Below are positions 54,501-63,910 of a stretch of 64,000 nucleotides of DNA, one piece after another. The translations under genes and the position numbers were made by a program. Origin of the DNA: Sphingomonas arenae. Its GTDB lineage: Bacteria > Pseudomonadota > Alphaproteobacteria > Sphingomonadales > Sphingomonadaceae. The stretch lies in the NCBI RefSeq assembly GCF_016924655.1, contig NZ_JAFFJU010000002.1, forward strand, positions 1 to 64,000, read 5' to 3'. A model generated the notes under the pieces. That model ran no database searches. It was not told where the DNA came from and saw only the letters and a program-made list of their open reading frames with translations. The number at the start of each line of letters is the position of its first letter. Positions within the stretch are counted from its first letter, which is position 1.

Positions 54501-56898
54501 CCGACGCGAAGCCATTCAGCTGGTCCACCATGGTGTTGATGGTGTTCTTGAGCGCGAGGATCTCGCCCTTCACGTCCACCGTGATCTTCTTGGAAAGGTC
54601 GCCCTTGGCCACGGCGGTGGTCACGTCCGCGATGTTCCGCACCTGCCCCGTCAGGTTCGCGGCCATCAGGTTCACGTTGTCTGTGAGATCTTTCCAGGTA
54701 CCCGCGACACCGCGCACCTGTGCCTGCCCGCCGAGCTTGCCCTCGGTTCCGACCTCGCGCGCCACGCGGGTCACTTCCCCGGCGAACGAGTTCAGCTGGT
54801 CCACCATCGTGTTGATGGTGCTCTTCAGCTCCAGGATCTCGCCCTTCACGTCGACGGTGATCTTCTTCGACAAGTCGCCCAACGCCACGGCCGTCGTCAC
54901 CTCGGCGATGTTGCGGACCTGACCCGTCAGGTTCGCCGCCATGGCGTTCACGTTGTCCGTCAAGTCCTTCCACGTGCCGCCGACGCCCGGCACCTGCGCC
55001 TGGCCGCCGAGCTTGCCCTCCGTGCCGACCTCACGCGCCACGCGGGTCACTTCGGACGCGAAGCCGTTCAGCTGATCCACCATCACGTTGATGGTGTTCT
55101 TGAGCTCCAGAATCTCGCCCTTCACGTCGACCGTGATCTTCTTCGACAAGTCGCCGCGCGCCACCGCCGTCGTCACCTCGGCGATGTTGCGGACCTGCCC
55201 GGTGAGGTTGCCGGCCATCAGGTTGACGCTCTCGGTCAGGTCGGCCCAGGTGCCGGCGACGCCTTCCACCTGCGCCTGACCGCCCAGCTTCCCTTCGGAG
55301 CCCACTTCGCGCGCCACGCGGGTCACTTCGGAGGCGAAGCCGTTCAGCTGGTCCACCATCGTGTTGATGGTGTCCTTCAGGGCCAGGATCTCGCCTCGCA
55401 CTTCGACGGTGATCTTCTTGGACAGGTCACCTTTGGCGACCGCGGTCGTCACCTCGGCGATATTCCGCACCTGGCCCGTCAGGTTGCCGGCCATGAGGTT
55501 CACGCTGTCCGTAAGGTCGGCCCAGGTGCCGCCGACGCCGGGCACCTGCGCCTGGCCGCCGAGCTTGCCTTCGGAGCCCACTTCGCGCGCCACGCGGGTC
55601 ACCTCGGACGCGAAGGAATTGAGCTGGTCGACCATCGTGTTGATGGTGTTCTTGAGTTCGAGAATTTCGCCCCGGACGTCCACGGTGATCTTCTTGGAAA
55701 GATCGCCCTTGGCCACAGCCGTCGTCACTTCGGCGATGTTGCGGACCTGACCCGTCAGGTTCGCCGCCATCGAGTTCACGTTGTTGGTGAGGTCGGCCCA
55801 CGTACCCGCGACACCCGGCACCTGCGCCTGTCCACCGAGCTTCCCCTCGGTACCCACTTCACGGGCCACGCGCGTCACTTCGGAGGCGAAGCCGTTCAGC
55901 TGGTCCACCATCGTGTTGATGGTGTTCTTCAGCTCGAGGATCTCGCCCTTCACGTCGACGGTGATCTTCTTGGACAAGTCTCCCTTCGCGACCGCGGTCG
56001 TCACCTCGGCGATGTTGCGGACCTGGCCCGTCAGGTTGTCCGCCATCAGGTTGACGTTGTCGGTGAGGTCCTTCCACGTGCCGGCGACGCCTTCCACGCG
56101 CGCCTGTCCGCCCAGCTTGCCTTCCGTACCCACCTCGCGGGCCACGCGGGTCACCTCGCTGGCGAAGGCGTTCAGCTGGTCCACCATCGTGTTGATGGTG
56201 TTCTTCAGCTCCAGGATTTCGCCCTTCACCTCCACGGTGATCTTCTTGGAAAGGTCGCCGCGGGCCACAGCGGTGGTCACCTCCGCGATGTTGCGCACCT
56301 GCCCCGTCAGGTTGGTGGCCATCGCGTTCACATTATCGGTGAGGTCCTTCCAGGTGCCGGCCACGCCCTTCACGTTCGCCTGGCCACCCAGCTTGCCCTC
56401 CGTGCCGACCTCGCGCGCCACGCGCGTCACCTCGGCGGAGAAAGAGCCGAGCTGCTCGACCATGGTGTTCACCACCTTGCCGATGCGCAGGAACTCGCCC
56501 CGTAACGGCCGCCCGTCGATCTCGACCGTCATGGTCTGCGACAGATCGCCCTTGGCGACTGCCCCGATCACTCGCGCGACCTCGGCGGTCGGCTGGACCA
56601 TGTCCTCGATCAGGTCGTTGACCGACCGGATCGCCGTCTCCCAGCCTCCGCGCGCGTTTTTCACGCGGCCGCGCTGGTTGATCTTCCCTTCCTTGCCGAC
56701 GACCTGCGACAGGCGCTCGAATTCCTGCGCCATGTCCTGGTTCAAGGATACGACTTCGTTGAACAGAGACGCGATCTCACCATCGATCCCGTCTGCGTCT
56801 TCGGGCATGCGAACGGTGAAGTCGCCGCGTCGGAGCGCACGGAGCGCAGTCACGAGCTGGCGACGGTCAAGGAATTCGCGAGGGGCCTGAACGTTCAC
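51535..56898 (-). CDS. Giant poly-HAMP hybrid histidine kinase with GAF and two receivers
   Basis: 1,787 residues, no membrane helix. About residues 70-990 are ten units of two HAMP-like helices each. The nine regular units are 92 residues, with [45 protein letters not shown] and [14 protein letters not shown]-like domain follows (about 1005-1155), then a coiled coil, HisKA with His1238 ([14 protein letters not shown]), HATPase ([22 protein letters not shown]) and two receivers ([23 protein letters not shown]). The HAMP chain resembles group III (Nik1/Os-1) kinases of fungi and their bacterial relatives. GTG start with GGAG seven bases upstream. Confidence 0.95.
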   Translation of the reverse strand: MNVQAPREFLDRRQLVTALRALRRGDFTVRMPEDADGIDGEIASLFNEVVSLNQDMAQEFERLSQVVGKEGKINQRGRVKNARGGWETAIRSVNDLIEDMVQPTAEVARVIGAVAKGDLSQTMTVEIDGRPLRGEFLRIGKVVNTMVEQLGSFSAEVTRVAREVGTEGKLGGQANVKGVAGTWKDLTDNVNAMATNLTGQVRNIAEVTTAVARGDLSKKITVEVKGEILELKNTINTMVDQLNAFASEVTRVAREVGTEGKLGGQARVEGVAGTWKDLTDNVNLMADNLTGQVRNIAEVTTAVAKGDLSKKITVDVKGEILELKNTINTMVDQLNGFASEVTRVAREVGTEGKLGGQAQVPGVAGTWADLTNNVNSMAANLTGQVRNIAEVTTAVAKGDLSKKITVDVRGEILELKNTINTMVDQLNSFASEVTRVAREVGSEGKLGGQAQVPGVGGTWADLTDSVNLMAGNLTGQVRNIAEVTTAVAKGDLSKKITVEVRGEILALKDTINTMVDQLNGFASEVTRVAREVGSEGKLGGQAQVEGVAGTWADLTESVNLMAGNLTGQVRNIAEVTTAVARGDLSKKITVDVKGEILELKNTINVMVDQLNGFASEVTRVAREVGTEGKLGGQAQVPGVGGTWKDLTDNVNAMAANLTGQVRNIAEVTTAVALGDLSKKITVDVKGEILELKSTINTMVDQLNSFAGEVTRVAREVGTEGKLGGQAQVRGVAGTWKDLTDNVNLMAANLTGQVRNIADVTTAVAKGDLSKKITVDVKGEILALKNTINTMVDQLNGFASEVTRVAREVGTEGKLGGQAQVPGVGGTWKDLTDNVNLMGNNLTNQVRGIAEVVTAVAQGNLKRKLTVDAKGEIAALAETINFMIDTLATFADQVTNMAREVGIEGKLGGQARVPGAAGLWRDLTDNVNQLAANLTNQVRSIADVATAVTKGDLSRSIAVEASGEMAALKDNINEMIRNLKEQTLKNAEQDWLKTNLARFSRMLQGERDLATVSNLIMSELAPLVNAQYGVFYVTKREEEDTKLELVASYGAETPEQLRKEFRLREGLVGQAAADKRPILLKDVPADFIRIGSGLGHAKPANVNILPALFEDDVKAVIELASFNEFNETHQSFLDQLMESVGIVLNTIAATMRTEGLLKQSQLLTQELQARQTELTTKQEELHATNEELQEKAQLLENEKKQVEAKNIEIDMARRAIEEKAEQLALTSKYKSEFLANMSHELRTPLNSLLILSKLLADNPQGNLNDKQVEFAKTIHSAGSDLLSLINDILDLSKIESGTVSIEVGEMPLASLKQHMERTFRQLAADKELEFNVNFDQALPEAIRTDEKRLQQIVLNLLSNAFKFTARGGVTLDVSCATSGWSASHPVLRNAERAIQIAVTDTGIGIPEDKQKLIFEAFQQADGTTSRKYGGTGLGLSISREIARLLGGELQVRSVPGEGSTFTLFVPLEAAHVSAPAGGSNARYENSGASVPTALPAGFEVQDDRDELGGDPFVLIVEDDPTFAGILLELARESGLKGVVSTAGAGTLAMARKLKPNAITLDLGLSDIDGFVLLDLLKHDPDTRHVPIHVISGADRRASVIPMGAFGVTEKPADRAELGKVFRNLLAQSQKRRRKNEVAAPLATREVAELAGTKVLIVDDDIRNIFSLTSVLESYGVEVLHAERGKDGIAILERTSGIDAALIDIMMPEMDGYETMQQIRERPQLADVPLIAVTAKAMKGDRQKCLDAGASDYIAKPVDIELLLALLRVWIARSREAMPEGATIIEAAE
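53930..56400 (-). repeat. Nine tandem 276-base HAMP-coding repeats
   Basis: Nine in-frame copies of a 276-base unit inside the poly-HAMP kinase gene, starting at 56400 and running down to about 53930. A divergent tenth copy precedes them at 56401-56691. Protein copies differ at few positions, and DNA copies at many third-codon positions. Such an array can gain or lose units by recombination and is prone to mis-assembly in short-read data. Confidence 0.9.
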
Positions 56899-57103
56899 TT
56901 ATGTCTCCGTGCCGCTACTCCCCCCGCCCATGTTGAAGCAGCCCCCCGGCTGCTGAAGCGTGCCTAATAGCAGAACCGAACCTTTACGCGCGGTGAAAAT
57001 CGTATCGAATGTCGATTGGCGAACATTCAGGGTTGCCCCGCCGGAATCAGGGCTGCTAGCGGGCGCCGTCCCGATCCCGAGCTCTTCCGAGACCCCATCT
57101 GGA

Positions 57104-57472
57104 ATGACATCACCCGAGAACATCGCGCGATTCATCTCCGCCAGCTTTCGCTCCGTATGGTCGCTGGAGTTGCTGCTTCTGCTGAAGCGACAGCCGGGCT
57201 TCCATAGCCGCGACGAGCTGATCGGCTATCTTCGCGGTAGCGAGCTGGTGGTCGCGCAGGCCCTAGACAGTCTCGTTGCGTGTGGGCTCGCGGTGATCGA
57301 CGAAGCCGGTCAGGCTTCATACCTCCCGGCATCCGCGGACCTGGCGTTGCTGGTGGACGGGACCGAGGACCTGTACGCGCGTAAACCCGACTTCGTCCGG
57401 CGATTGATCGTTGCGGGCAGCGCCCCGGGACTCAATGCCTTCGCCGAGGCATTCCGGTTGCGGAAGGACTGA
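57104..57472 (+). CDS. Small winged-helix-like protein
   Basis: 122 residues from ATG 57104. SVWSLELLLLLKRQPGFHSR followed by DELIGYLRGSELVVAQALDSL and LVACGLAVIDEAG looks like a winged-helix fold with a wing at about 60-75. A hydrophilic C-terminus (ARKPDFVRRLIVAG) follows. A longer frame from 56960 has no HTH-like features in its extra residues. It is divergent from the giant kinase, and the two DUF5985 genes start directly after it (two bases), so it may be a regulator of that small operon or a signalling partner of the kinases. Confidence 0.7.
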   Translation: MTSPENIARFISASFRSVWSLELLLLLKRQPGFHSRDELIGYLRGSELVVAQALDSLVACGLAVIDEAGQASYLPASADLALLVDGTEDLYARKPDFVRRLIVAGSAPGLNAFAEAFRLRKD

Positions 57473-57474
57473 CG

Positions 57475-57753
57475 ATGAACGACTTCCTCGCCGCGCTGGT
57501 TTACCTCCTCTGCTTTCTTACAAGCACCGCTTGCGCCTACCTGCTGGGACGAAGCTTTCGCCGCACCGGTGCAAAGCTTCTGCTGTGGAGTTCGCTCTGT
57601 TTCACCTTCCTGGCGCTGAACAACCTGCTGTTGGTCGTCGACCTGTTGATCTTGCCTCAGCTGGACCTGCGCCTTGCGCGCCTGTTCCTGGCCCTTGCCG
57701 GCGTCGCCACGCTGCTGTTCGGCTTCATCTGGGACTTGGAGGAAGAAGCATGA
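57475..57753 (+). CDS. DUF5985 membrane protein
   Basis: 92 residues with three hydrophobic helices (about 5-24, 35-57 and 66-85): FLAALVYLLCFLTSTACAYLLG, LLLWSSLCFTFLALNNLLLVVD and LFLALAGVATLLFGFIW. The middle NNLLLVVD and the tail DLEEEA match DUF5985. Function unknown. It starts three bases after the winged-helix-like gene stop and overlaps the next gene by ATGA. Confidence 0.85.
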   Translation: MNDFLAALVYLLCFLTSTACAYLLGRSFRRTGAKLLLWSSLCFTFLALNNLLLVVDLLILPQLDLRLARLFLALAGVATLLFGFIWDLEEEA

Positions 57754-58019
57754 CCCTTTACGACTTCTTCTCCGGAATGGTTGCGGGTGGCTTCTTCATC
57801 GCCGCCTTGTTCTTCTTGCGCTTCTGGAGGCGGACCCGCGACCGGCTGTTCCTGTCGTTCGCAGGCGCGTTCTTCCTGTTGGGCGCAGGTCAGTGCCTGC
57901 TCGCTCTCGGCGGCCTTCCCGTGGAGGAGCGCAGCTGGATCTACCTTACGCGACTGGCGGCCTTCCTGCTCATCTTGTGGGCCATCTACAGCAAGAACCG
58001 GAACGCCACCTCCAACTGA
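57750..58019 (+). CDS. DUF5985 membrane protein, second copy
   Basis: 89 residues, three helices, with LYDFFSGMVAGGFFIAALFF, RLFLSFAGAFFLLGAGQCLL and RLAAFLLILWAIYSKN. A divergent relative of the preceding DUF5985 protein, with the same order of helices and an Arg-rich loop (FWRRTRDR) between helices 1 and 2. Coupled to it by ATGA at 57750. The pair may form one membrane complex. Its place beside a large cytoplasmic kinase locus hints at a membrane sensor for it, which is inference. Confidence 0.82.
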   Translation: MTLYDFFSGMVAGGFFIAALFFLRFWRRTRDRLFLSFAGAFFLLGAGQCLLALGGLPVEERSWIYLTRLAAFLLILWAIYSKNRNATSN

Positions 58020-58046
58020 CTTGCGTCCGGCGGTCCCCACGAGTGC

Positions 58047-59234
58047 TCAGATGCGAGTTCTCGATAAACGCGCCTGCGTCAGCGCAACGGCAAGTGCAGA
58101 AGCCCCCGCGAAACCGGCTGCAGCCAGAAACGTGGCTTGGGCGCCGAGCGCATCCCACAGCAGCCCGCCCGCTACACTTCCCACCAGCAACGCGAGACCC
58201 GTCAATACGCCGAACAGCCCGAACGCTGAGCCCATGAGCGGAGCCGGCGCACTGTCCGCCACCATCTTGGCAAGGGTGCCTTGAGTCAGGGCCATGTGAA
58301 TGCCCCATAGCACGACACCGGCGAACACCCCCGCGAGCCCGCCTGCAAATGCGAGCACGAGATGACTCCCGACCAAAGCGGCGATCCCGGCCAGCAGCAG
58401 GCGTCGGGACGGAAGACGATCTGACAGAATGCCCGCCGGATACGCACCCAACGCGTAAACGATATACATGGCCACGAGCACCAGCGGCGTCCAGGCGAGC
58501 GGAAGCCCTTCGCCGTTGGCGCGCAGAACCAGGAATGCTTCGCTGATCCGAGCGAGGCTGAACAGCACGCCGACTAGCGCAACCACCCAGAACGCGCGTC
58601 CAAGTGGGCGCAGATCCGCAACCCGGAGCGGCGCACGCGCCTCACCCGTTGGCGCTTGCCGGTCTTCCACCCCGACCAGGACCAGCGCCACCGCAATCAG
58701 TCCCGGGATGACCGCAATCCAGAACACCAGCCGCATGTCTCCGGCCAGCAGCAGCATCAGCCCGATGGCGATCAGCGGCCCAGCGAAGGCTCCGACCGTG
58801 TCCAGCGATTGCCTGAGACCGAACGCCCGGCCGCGCGTCTCCGGCGGAGACACATCTGCCACCAAGGCATCGCGCGGCGCGCCTCGGATGCCTTTGCCGA
58901 TGCGGTCGGCGAACCGGGCTCCGAGGACCGGCAGCGCGCCAGTGGCGATGGCGAACAACGGCTTCGACGCAGCGCCCAGACCGTAACCCAACAGGATCAA
59001 TGGCTTTCGCAGTCCTGACCGATCCGACAAATAGCCGGAAAAAACCTTCGTAATGCTGGCGGTCGCCTCCGCAATGCCATCCACCAGACCGACAGTCGCG
59101 ACACTCAGGCCAAGGGTCACGGTCATGAAAACCGGCAACAGCGCGTGGATGATCTCGGAAGAGATATCCATGAACATGCTGACCAGGCCGAGCACCCAGA
59201 CCGTTCTGGGGATCTTGGGGCGTGCAGACACCAT
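58047..59234 (-). CDS. MFS transporter
   Basis: 395 residues from ATG 59234 with 12 hydrophobic helices. MFS marks are in the helix 2-3 loop, FSGYLSDRSGLRKPLILLGYG, and GARFADRIGKGIRGAPRDALVAD, which is characteristic of a drug-efflux-like subgroup often annotated only as MFS. The second half has SDRLPSRRLLLAGIAALVG. GAGG lies five bases before the chosen start. A longer frame to 59366 has no membrane or signal features. The substrate is unknown. It is divergent from the ABC operon. Confidence 0.9.
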   Translation of the reverse strand: MVSARPKIPRTVWVLGLVSMFMDISSEIIHALLPVFMTVTLGLSVATVGLVDGIAEATASITKVFSGYLSDRSGLRKPLILLGYGLGAASKPLFAIATGALPVLGARFADRIGKGIRGAPRDALVADVSPPETRGRAFGLRQSLDTVGAFAGPLIAIGLMLLLAGDMRLVFWIAVIPGLIAVALVLVGVEDRQAPTGEARAPLRVADLRPLGRAFWVVALVGVLFSLARISEAFLVLRANGEGLPLAWTPLVLVAMYIVYALGAYPAGILSDRLPSRRLLLAGIAALVGSHLVLAFAGGLAGVFAGVVLWGIHMALTQGTLAKMVADSAPAPLMGSAFGLFGVLTGLALLVGSVAGGLLWDALGAQATFLAAAGFAGASALAVALTQARLSRTRI

Positions 59235-59421
59235 GTCGCCTCGAAGCACATCCGCGGCCGCCTGGGTAGCGCCGCACTTTCGGCCGCTGGCCAGTCCCAA
59301 GTGCCACCCGCGACCCGAACCGCGCTTCGTCGGTTTGTCGAAGCGAGCATTGTGTTGCCTCGTCATTGTTGGCTAGCGTGCCGCCCGTCGCCGGACTGCC
59401 CGGCGGCTGCAGGGGGCAAGC

Positions 59422-60297
59422 ATGCTGGAAATCGGGAATCTGTCGCACACCTATGCGAACGGCACGGTTGCGCTGGACGACGTCAGTCTTTCGATCCCGC
59501 GTGGCATGTTCGGTCTGCTCGGGCCTAATGGCGCGGGCAAGTCGACCCTGATGCGCACGGTGGCAACGCTGCAGGCGCCAACCGCGGGTTCCATCCGCTT
59601 CGGTGATATCGACGTGCTGGCAGAGCCCGACCGGTTGCGCCGCACGCTGGGTTACCTGCCGCAGGACTTCGGCGTCTACCCGCGGGTCTCGGCCTACGCG
59701 ATGCTCGACCAGATGGCGGTGCTGAAGGGCATCACCGGGCGCTCGGAGCGCAAGGCGGTGGTCGAAACCCTCCTCAATCAGACCAACCTCTGGACCGTGC
59801 GGGACAAGTCGATCGCGGGTTTCTCCGGCGGGATGCGGCAGCGCTTCGGCATCGCCCAGGCACTGATCGGCAACCCGGAGCTCATCATCGTGGACGAGCC
59901 CACGGCCGGCTTGGACCCCGAGGAACGCAACCGCTTCCTGAACCTGCTCGCCGCCATCGGCGACAATGTCGTGGTCATCCTTTCCACCCACATCGTCGAT
60001 GATGTCGCCGACCTCTGCCCACGCATGGCCGTGCTGGCGAACGGCCGGGTGCAGCTCGAAGGACGACCCGCCGACCTCATCGCCTCCACGCGCGGCAGGG
60101 TGTGGAGCAAGGCCATCGGCCACGCCGAACTGGAACAATACCAGGCCAGCCACGAGATCATCTCCACCCGCCTGTTCGCGGGCCGAACCATCATCCATGT
60201 CCTGTCCGACAGCCAGCCGGCCGGGTTCGACCCGGTCGAAGGCGGCCTGGAGGACGTCTACTTCTCAACCCTCTCCACGCTCCGCCGGGCTGCCTGA
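59422..60297 (+). CDS. ABC transporter ATPase (ABC-2 type)
   Basis: 291 residues. Walker A GPNGAGKSTLM, signature FSGGMRQRFGIAQAL, Walker B LIIVDEPTAGLDPEE and the switch His in ILSTHIVDD. The CcmA/NatA-like C-terminal part includes VQLEGRPADLIAS. It pairs with the fused permease-peptidase encoded four bases downstream. AGGGGG is upstream of the start. Direction (export) is inferred from the ABC-2 class. Confidence 0.94.
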   Translation: MLEIGNLSHTYANGTVALDDVSLSIPRGMFGLLGPNGAGKSTLMRTVATLQAPTAGSIRFGDIDVLAEPDRLRRTLGYLPQDFGVYPRVSAYAMLDQMAVLKGITGRSERKAVVETLLNQTNLWTVRDKSIAGFSGGMRQRFGIAQALIGNPELIIVDEPTAGLDPEERNRFLNLLAAIGDNVVVILSTHIVDDVADLCPRMAVLANGRVQLEGRPADLIASTRGRVWSKAIGHAELEQYQASHEIISTRLFAGRTIIHVLSDSQPAGFDPVEGGLEDVYFSTLSTLRRAA

Positions 60298-60301
60298 GCC
60301 C

Positions 60302-63300
60302 ATGCGCATGCTGCTGGGCATCGCCCGCTTCGAAATCCGCTACCAGCTGAAGAACCCGGTTTTCTGGGTCGCGGTGGCGATCTTCTTCCTGCTCGGCTTC
60401 GGCCTCACGGCGAGTGAGAACGTCAGCATCGGCACGCCCGGCTCGGTGCACGAAAACGCGCCTTACGCCATCGCAATCGCGACCAGCATCTTCACCATCT
60501 TCTACCTGTTCGTGATCACTGCGTTCGTCGCCAACGCCATCGTCCGCGACGAGACCAGCGGCTTCGCGCCGATCATCCGCGCGACGCGTGTCTCCCGCTA
60601 CCAGATCGTACTCGGCCGCTTTCTTGGCGGGGTCACCATCGCCTGGCTCGGCTATCTTGCCATCCCGCTGGGTCTTGCGGTCGGCTCGTCCATGCCGTGG
60701 GTGGATCCGGAAACCGTCGGGCCGCAGCGGTTCAGCTACTACGGCTGGAACTTCCTGCTGTTCGCCATCCCCAACATCTTCCTGACCAGCGCCATCCTGT
60801 TCGCGCTGGCGACGACGCTGCGTTCGATGATGGCATCGTACATCGGCGCCGTCCTGCTCGTGATGGGCTATCTCGTCACCACCAGCGTGGTCGGCCAGAA
60901 GATCGAGTATCGGGACGTCTTCGCCCGCTGGGAACCGCTCGGCAACGGCGCCCTCGCGCAAGCAACCCGCTACTGGACCCAGGCGGAAATGAACGGCCGG
61001 CTGGTCGATTTCGCCGGCACGATCGCCTTCAACCGAGCCTGGGCGATCGTACTAGGCTTCGTCTTCCTGGGCCTTACGCTGTGGCGCTTCTCCATGACGG
61101 AGCGCGCACCCTCCCGGCGCAAGCTGCGCAAGCTGGCAAAGCGAGCGCAGCGCGAGGCCAAGGCTGCTGCCATCGCTCCCGATCTTGGCGGCGCGGCCAT
61201 CGTTGCGCGGGATCAGCGCCCGTCCCGCCTGACTCAGTTCATGACCCGGCTGCGGGTGGAGCTGCGGCAGGTGCTGACCAGCCCTGGCCTGATCGTGCTC
61301 GCGCTGTTCGCGGTTGCCAACACCGCGGCAAGCTTGTGGCTTGGCGAGAACACCTACGGCACCGCGGACTATCCCACGCTGGCGAACACCATCAGCACCG
61401 TGCGCAACACCTTCGCGGCGGTCCTGCTCATGATTGCTGTCTTTTACGGCGGCGAACTCGTCTGGCGCGAGCGCGACCGCAAGCTCAACGAGCTGATCGA
61501 TTCCACCCCCGTGCCAGCGTGGGCGATGACCATCCCGAAGATCCTCGCGATTTTCCTGGTGCTGGTGGTGGTGAACGTCGCCGCGATGCTGACGGGCATC
61601 TTCTACCAGCTGGTGAACGGCGCCCAGCAGATCGGCATCCCGCAGTACCTCGCCTGGTTCATCCTGCCGGCCGCGATCGACGGCCTGCTCATCGCCATCC
61701 TGGCGGTGGTCGTGCAGGTCCTCAGCCCGAACAAGTACGTCGGCTGGGGCATCATCTTTGTCTGGTTCGTCGGCACCATCTTCCTCGCCAACATGGGCTA
61801 CACCAACCCGCTCTACATCTACGGCGCGGCGCCCGGTGTCCCCCTGAGTGACTTCGTGGGTGTGGGCAGCTTCTGGCGAGGGGCGGCGATCCTTCAGTTC
61901 TACTGGCTGATGTGCGCGCTGATCCTGGCCGTTCTCGCGCATCTGCTCTGGCCGCGCGGCACCGACCTTGGCCTGCGCACCCGCGTCAAGCGCCTGCGCC
62001 GCCCCGGCAATCGCCTCCCCTACGCCATCGCCGGGGTAGCGGCCGCCACCATGGCCGCCACCGGCGCCTACGCTTACCAGAACATCAAGGTTCTGAACCG
62101 CTACGTCACCTCCGACATGGCAGAAAAGGAAAGCGCCGATTTCGAGAAGAAGTACCTCAAGTACGAACGCTTGCCCCAGCCCAGCATTACGGACGTGAAG
62201 CTCGACATCCAGCTCTTCCCGCGGGAACGCCGGCTGGTGACCGAGGGGCGCTATGACCTCGTCAACAAGTGGGACGTGCCGATCCGCGACGTCCACATCC
62301 GCCAAGGCGAGGACGACGCCAGCTACACCCGGCTGCACCTGGCCGGCGCGAGGCTGGTCAGCAATGACGATCGCTTCAAGTATCGCATCTATCGCTTCGA
62401 CCGGCCGCTGATGCCGGGCCAGACCACCAGCCTCACCTTCCGCTCGGAACTCTGGCGGCGCGGCTTCCGTGCTTCGGCTCCAGCCACCGACCTCCTGGAA
62501 AACGGCACCTTCATCAACAACTTCAGCTTCGCCCCGCTTATCGGCATGAACCGGCAGGGGCTGCTGAGCGACCGGGCCAAGCGCCGTCGCCAGGGCCTTC
62601 CGGCCGAGCTGCGTCCGGCCAAGCTCGAGGACATGCGCGCCACCCGCTGGAACTACGTCGGCTCGGACTGGGTCCGCTCCGACATTCGGCTGACGACCGA
62701 TGCCGGTCAGACGCCGATGGCCCCAGGTAACCGCGTCTCCGACGAGACCCGTGACGGCCGGCGCACGGCCCGCTTTGTAAGCCCGGCGCCGATCCTGAAC
62801 TTCTTCTCGGTGCAATCCGCCGACTACAAGGTTGCCAAACGCAACCACAACGGCGTCGAGCTGGAGGTGCTCTATCACCCGACCCACAGCTGGAACGTCC
62901 CCAAGATGCTCCGCGCCATGGGACTGTCGCTCGACTACTATCGGCAGAACTTCGGGCCCTACCAGTTCAACTATGCCCGGATCATCGAATTCCCGGGCTA
63001 CCAGAGCTTCGCCCAGGCCTTCGCCGGCACCATGCCCTATTCGGAGTCGATCGGCTTCAACGCGAACACCAACGATCCCGAGAAGATCGACTTCACAACC
63101 TACGTGATCGCGCACGAGATCGCGCATCAATATTGGGCGCACCAGGTGATCGGCGCGGACATGCAGGGCGGCACGCTGACCAGCGAGACTCTGGCGCAAT
63201 ATTCCGCGCTGATGGTCATGAAGCACCTCTACGGGCCGGACCAGATCCGCCGCTTCCTCAAGTACGAGCTCGACGCTTACCTGAGCGGGCGAAAGGGCGA

Positions 63301-63910
63301 AGCCGTCGAGGAGCTGCCGCTCAATCGCGTCGAGAACCAGGGCTACATCCATTACCGCAAGGGTGCGGTCGTCATGTACCTGCTCCAGGAACAGCTCGGC
63401 GAAGCGGCGGTGAACCGGGCGCTCCAGCGGTTCGTCGCCGCGCACCGGTTCGGCGGTCCGCCGTACCTGCGCTCCGTCGACCTGATTGCCGAGCTGCGCA
63501 AGGAAGCACGCCCCCCTGAGCAGCAGCGGCTGATCGACGACCTGTTCGAGCGGATCACCCTCTATGACCTCAAGGTCACCGACGCGGTTACTCGCAAGGT
63601 CGGCAATGGATGGGAGACCACGCTGACCATCGCCGCTGACAAGTTCACGGCGGACGGCAAGGGTACGGAGAAGCGCACGGCGATGGCCGAGCCGATCGAA
63701 GTCGGCCTGTTCACGGCGCGGCCCGGCCTGGGTGCCTTCTCCACGAAGAACGTGGTCCTGCTGGAACGCCGGCCCGTGCGCAGCGGAGTGCAGAAGTTGA
63801 CCCTTCGCAGCGCAACCAAGCCAACGTTCGCCGGCGTCGATCCCTACAACTTCCGGGTGGACCGCATCAGCGACGACAATGTGAAGGACGTCACCGCGCC
63901 GACCAGCTGA
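60302..63910 (+). CDS. ABC-2 permease fused to an M1-type aminopeptidase
   Basis: 1,202 residues from ATG 60302. About 1-265 and 305-590 are two six-helix permease halves joined by a basic linker (RKLRKLAKRAQREAK). From about 640 comes a periplasmic peptidase part ending with an M1 core. His938, Glu939 and His942 form HEIAHQYW, and a Glu sits at 962 in GTLTSETLAQY. That Glu is 20 residues from the last His, one more than the usual M1 spacing. YIHYRKGAVVMYLLQ contains the catalytic Tyr-like segment. A frame to 59966 is an overlap with the ATPase. Substrate unknown. Confidence 0.93.
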   Translation: MRMLLGIARFEIRYQLKNPVFWVAVAIFFLLGFGLTASENVSIGTPGSVHENAPYAIAIATSIFTIFYLFVITAFVANAIVRDETSGFAPIIRATRVSRYQIVLGRFLGGVTIAWLGYLAIPLGLAVGSSMPWVDPETVGPQRFSYYGWNFLLFAIPNIFLTSAILFALATTLRSMMASYIGAVLLVMGYLVTTSVVGQKIEYRDVFARWEPLGNGALAQATRYWTQAEMNGRLVDFAGTIAFNRAWAIVLGFVFLGLTLWRFSMTERAPSRRKLRKLAKRAQREAKAAAIAPDLGGAAIVARDQRPSRLTQFMTRLRVELRQVLTSPGLIVLALFAVANTAASLWLGENTYGTADYPTLANTISTVRNTFAAVLLMIAVFYGGELVWRERDRKLNELIDSTPVPAWAMTIPKILAIFLVLVVVNVAAMLTGIFYQLVNGAQQIGIPQYLAWFILPAAIDGLLIAILAVVVQVLSPNKYVGWGIIFVWFVGTIFLANMGYTNPLYIYGAAPGVPLSDFVGVGSFWRGAAILQFYWLMCALILAVLAHLLWPRGTDLGLRTRVKRLRRPGNRLPYAIAGVAAATMAATGAYAYQNIKVLNRYVTSDMAEKESADFEKKYLKYERLPQPSITDVKLDIQLFPRERRLVTEGRYDLVNKWDVPIRDVHIRQGEDDASYTRLHLAGARLVSNDDRFKYRIYRFDRPLMPGQTTSLTFRSELWRRGFRASAPATDLLENGTFINNFSFAPLIGMNRQGLLSDRAKRRRQGLPAELRPAKLEDMRATRWNYVGSDWVRSDIRLTTDAGQTPMAPGNRVSDETRDGRRTARFVSPAPILNFFSVQSADYKVAKRNHNGVELEVLYHPTHSWNVPKMLRAMGLSLDYYRQNFGPYQFNYARIIEFPGYQSFAQAFAGTMPYSESIGFNANTNDPEKIDFTTYVIAHEIAHQYWAHQVIGADMQGGTLTSETLAQYSALMVMKHLYGPDQIRRFLKYELDAYLSGRKGEAVEELPLNRVENQGYIHYRKGAVVMYLLQEQLGEAAVNRALQRFVAAHRFGGPPYLRSVDLIAELRKEARPPEQQRLIDDLFERITLYDLKVTDAVTRKVGNGWETTLTIAADKFTADGKGTEKRTAMAEPIEVGLFTARPGLGAFSTKNVVLLERRPVRSGVQKLTLRSATKPTFAGVDPYNFRVDRISDDNVKDVTAPTS

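Noticed and set aside
52960-56505. Plus-strand 1,181-residue open frame over the poly-HAMP kinase gene
   Set aside because: It is the antisense shadow of the GC-rich repeats. Its repeating residues mirror the HAMP codons and show no domain of their own.
61052-63445. Minus-strand 797-residue open frame over the permease-peptidase gene
   Set aside because: Its content is Arg, Val, Ala and Asp-rich without motifs, and the plus strand has clear helices and the HEIAH motif.
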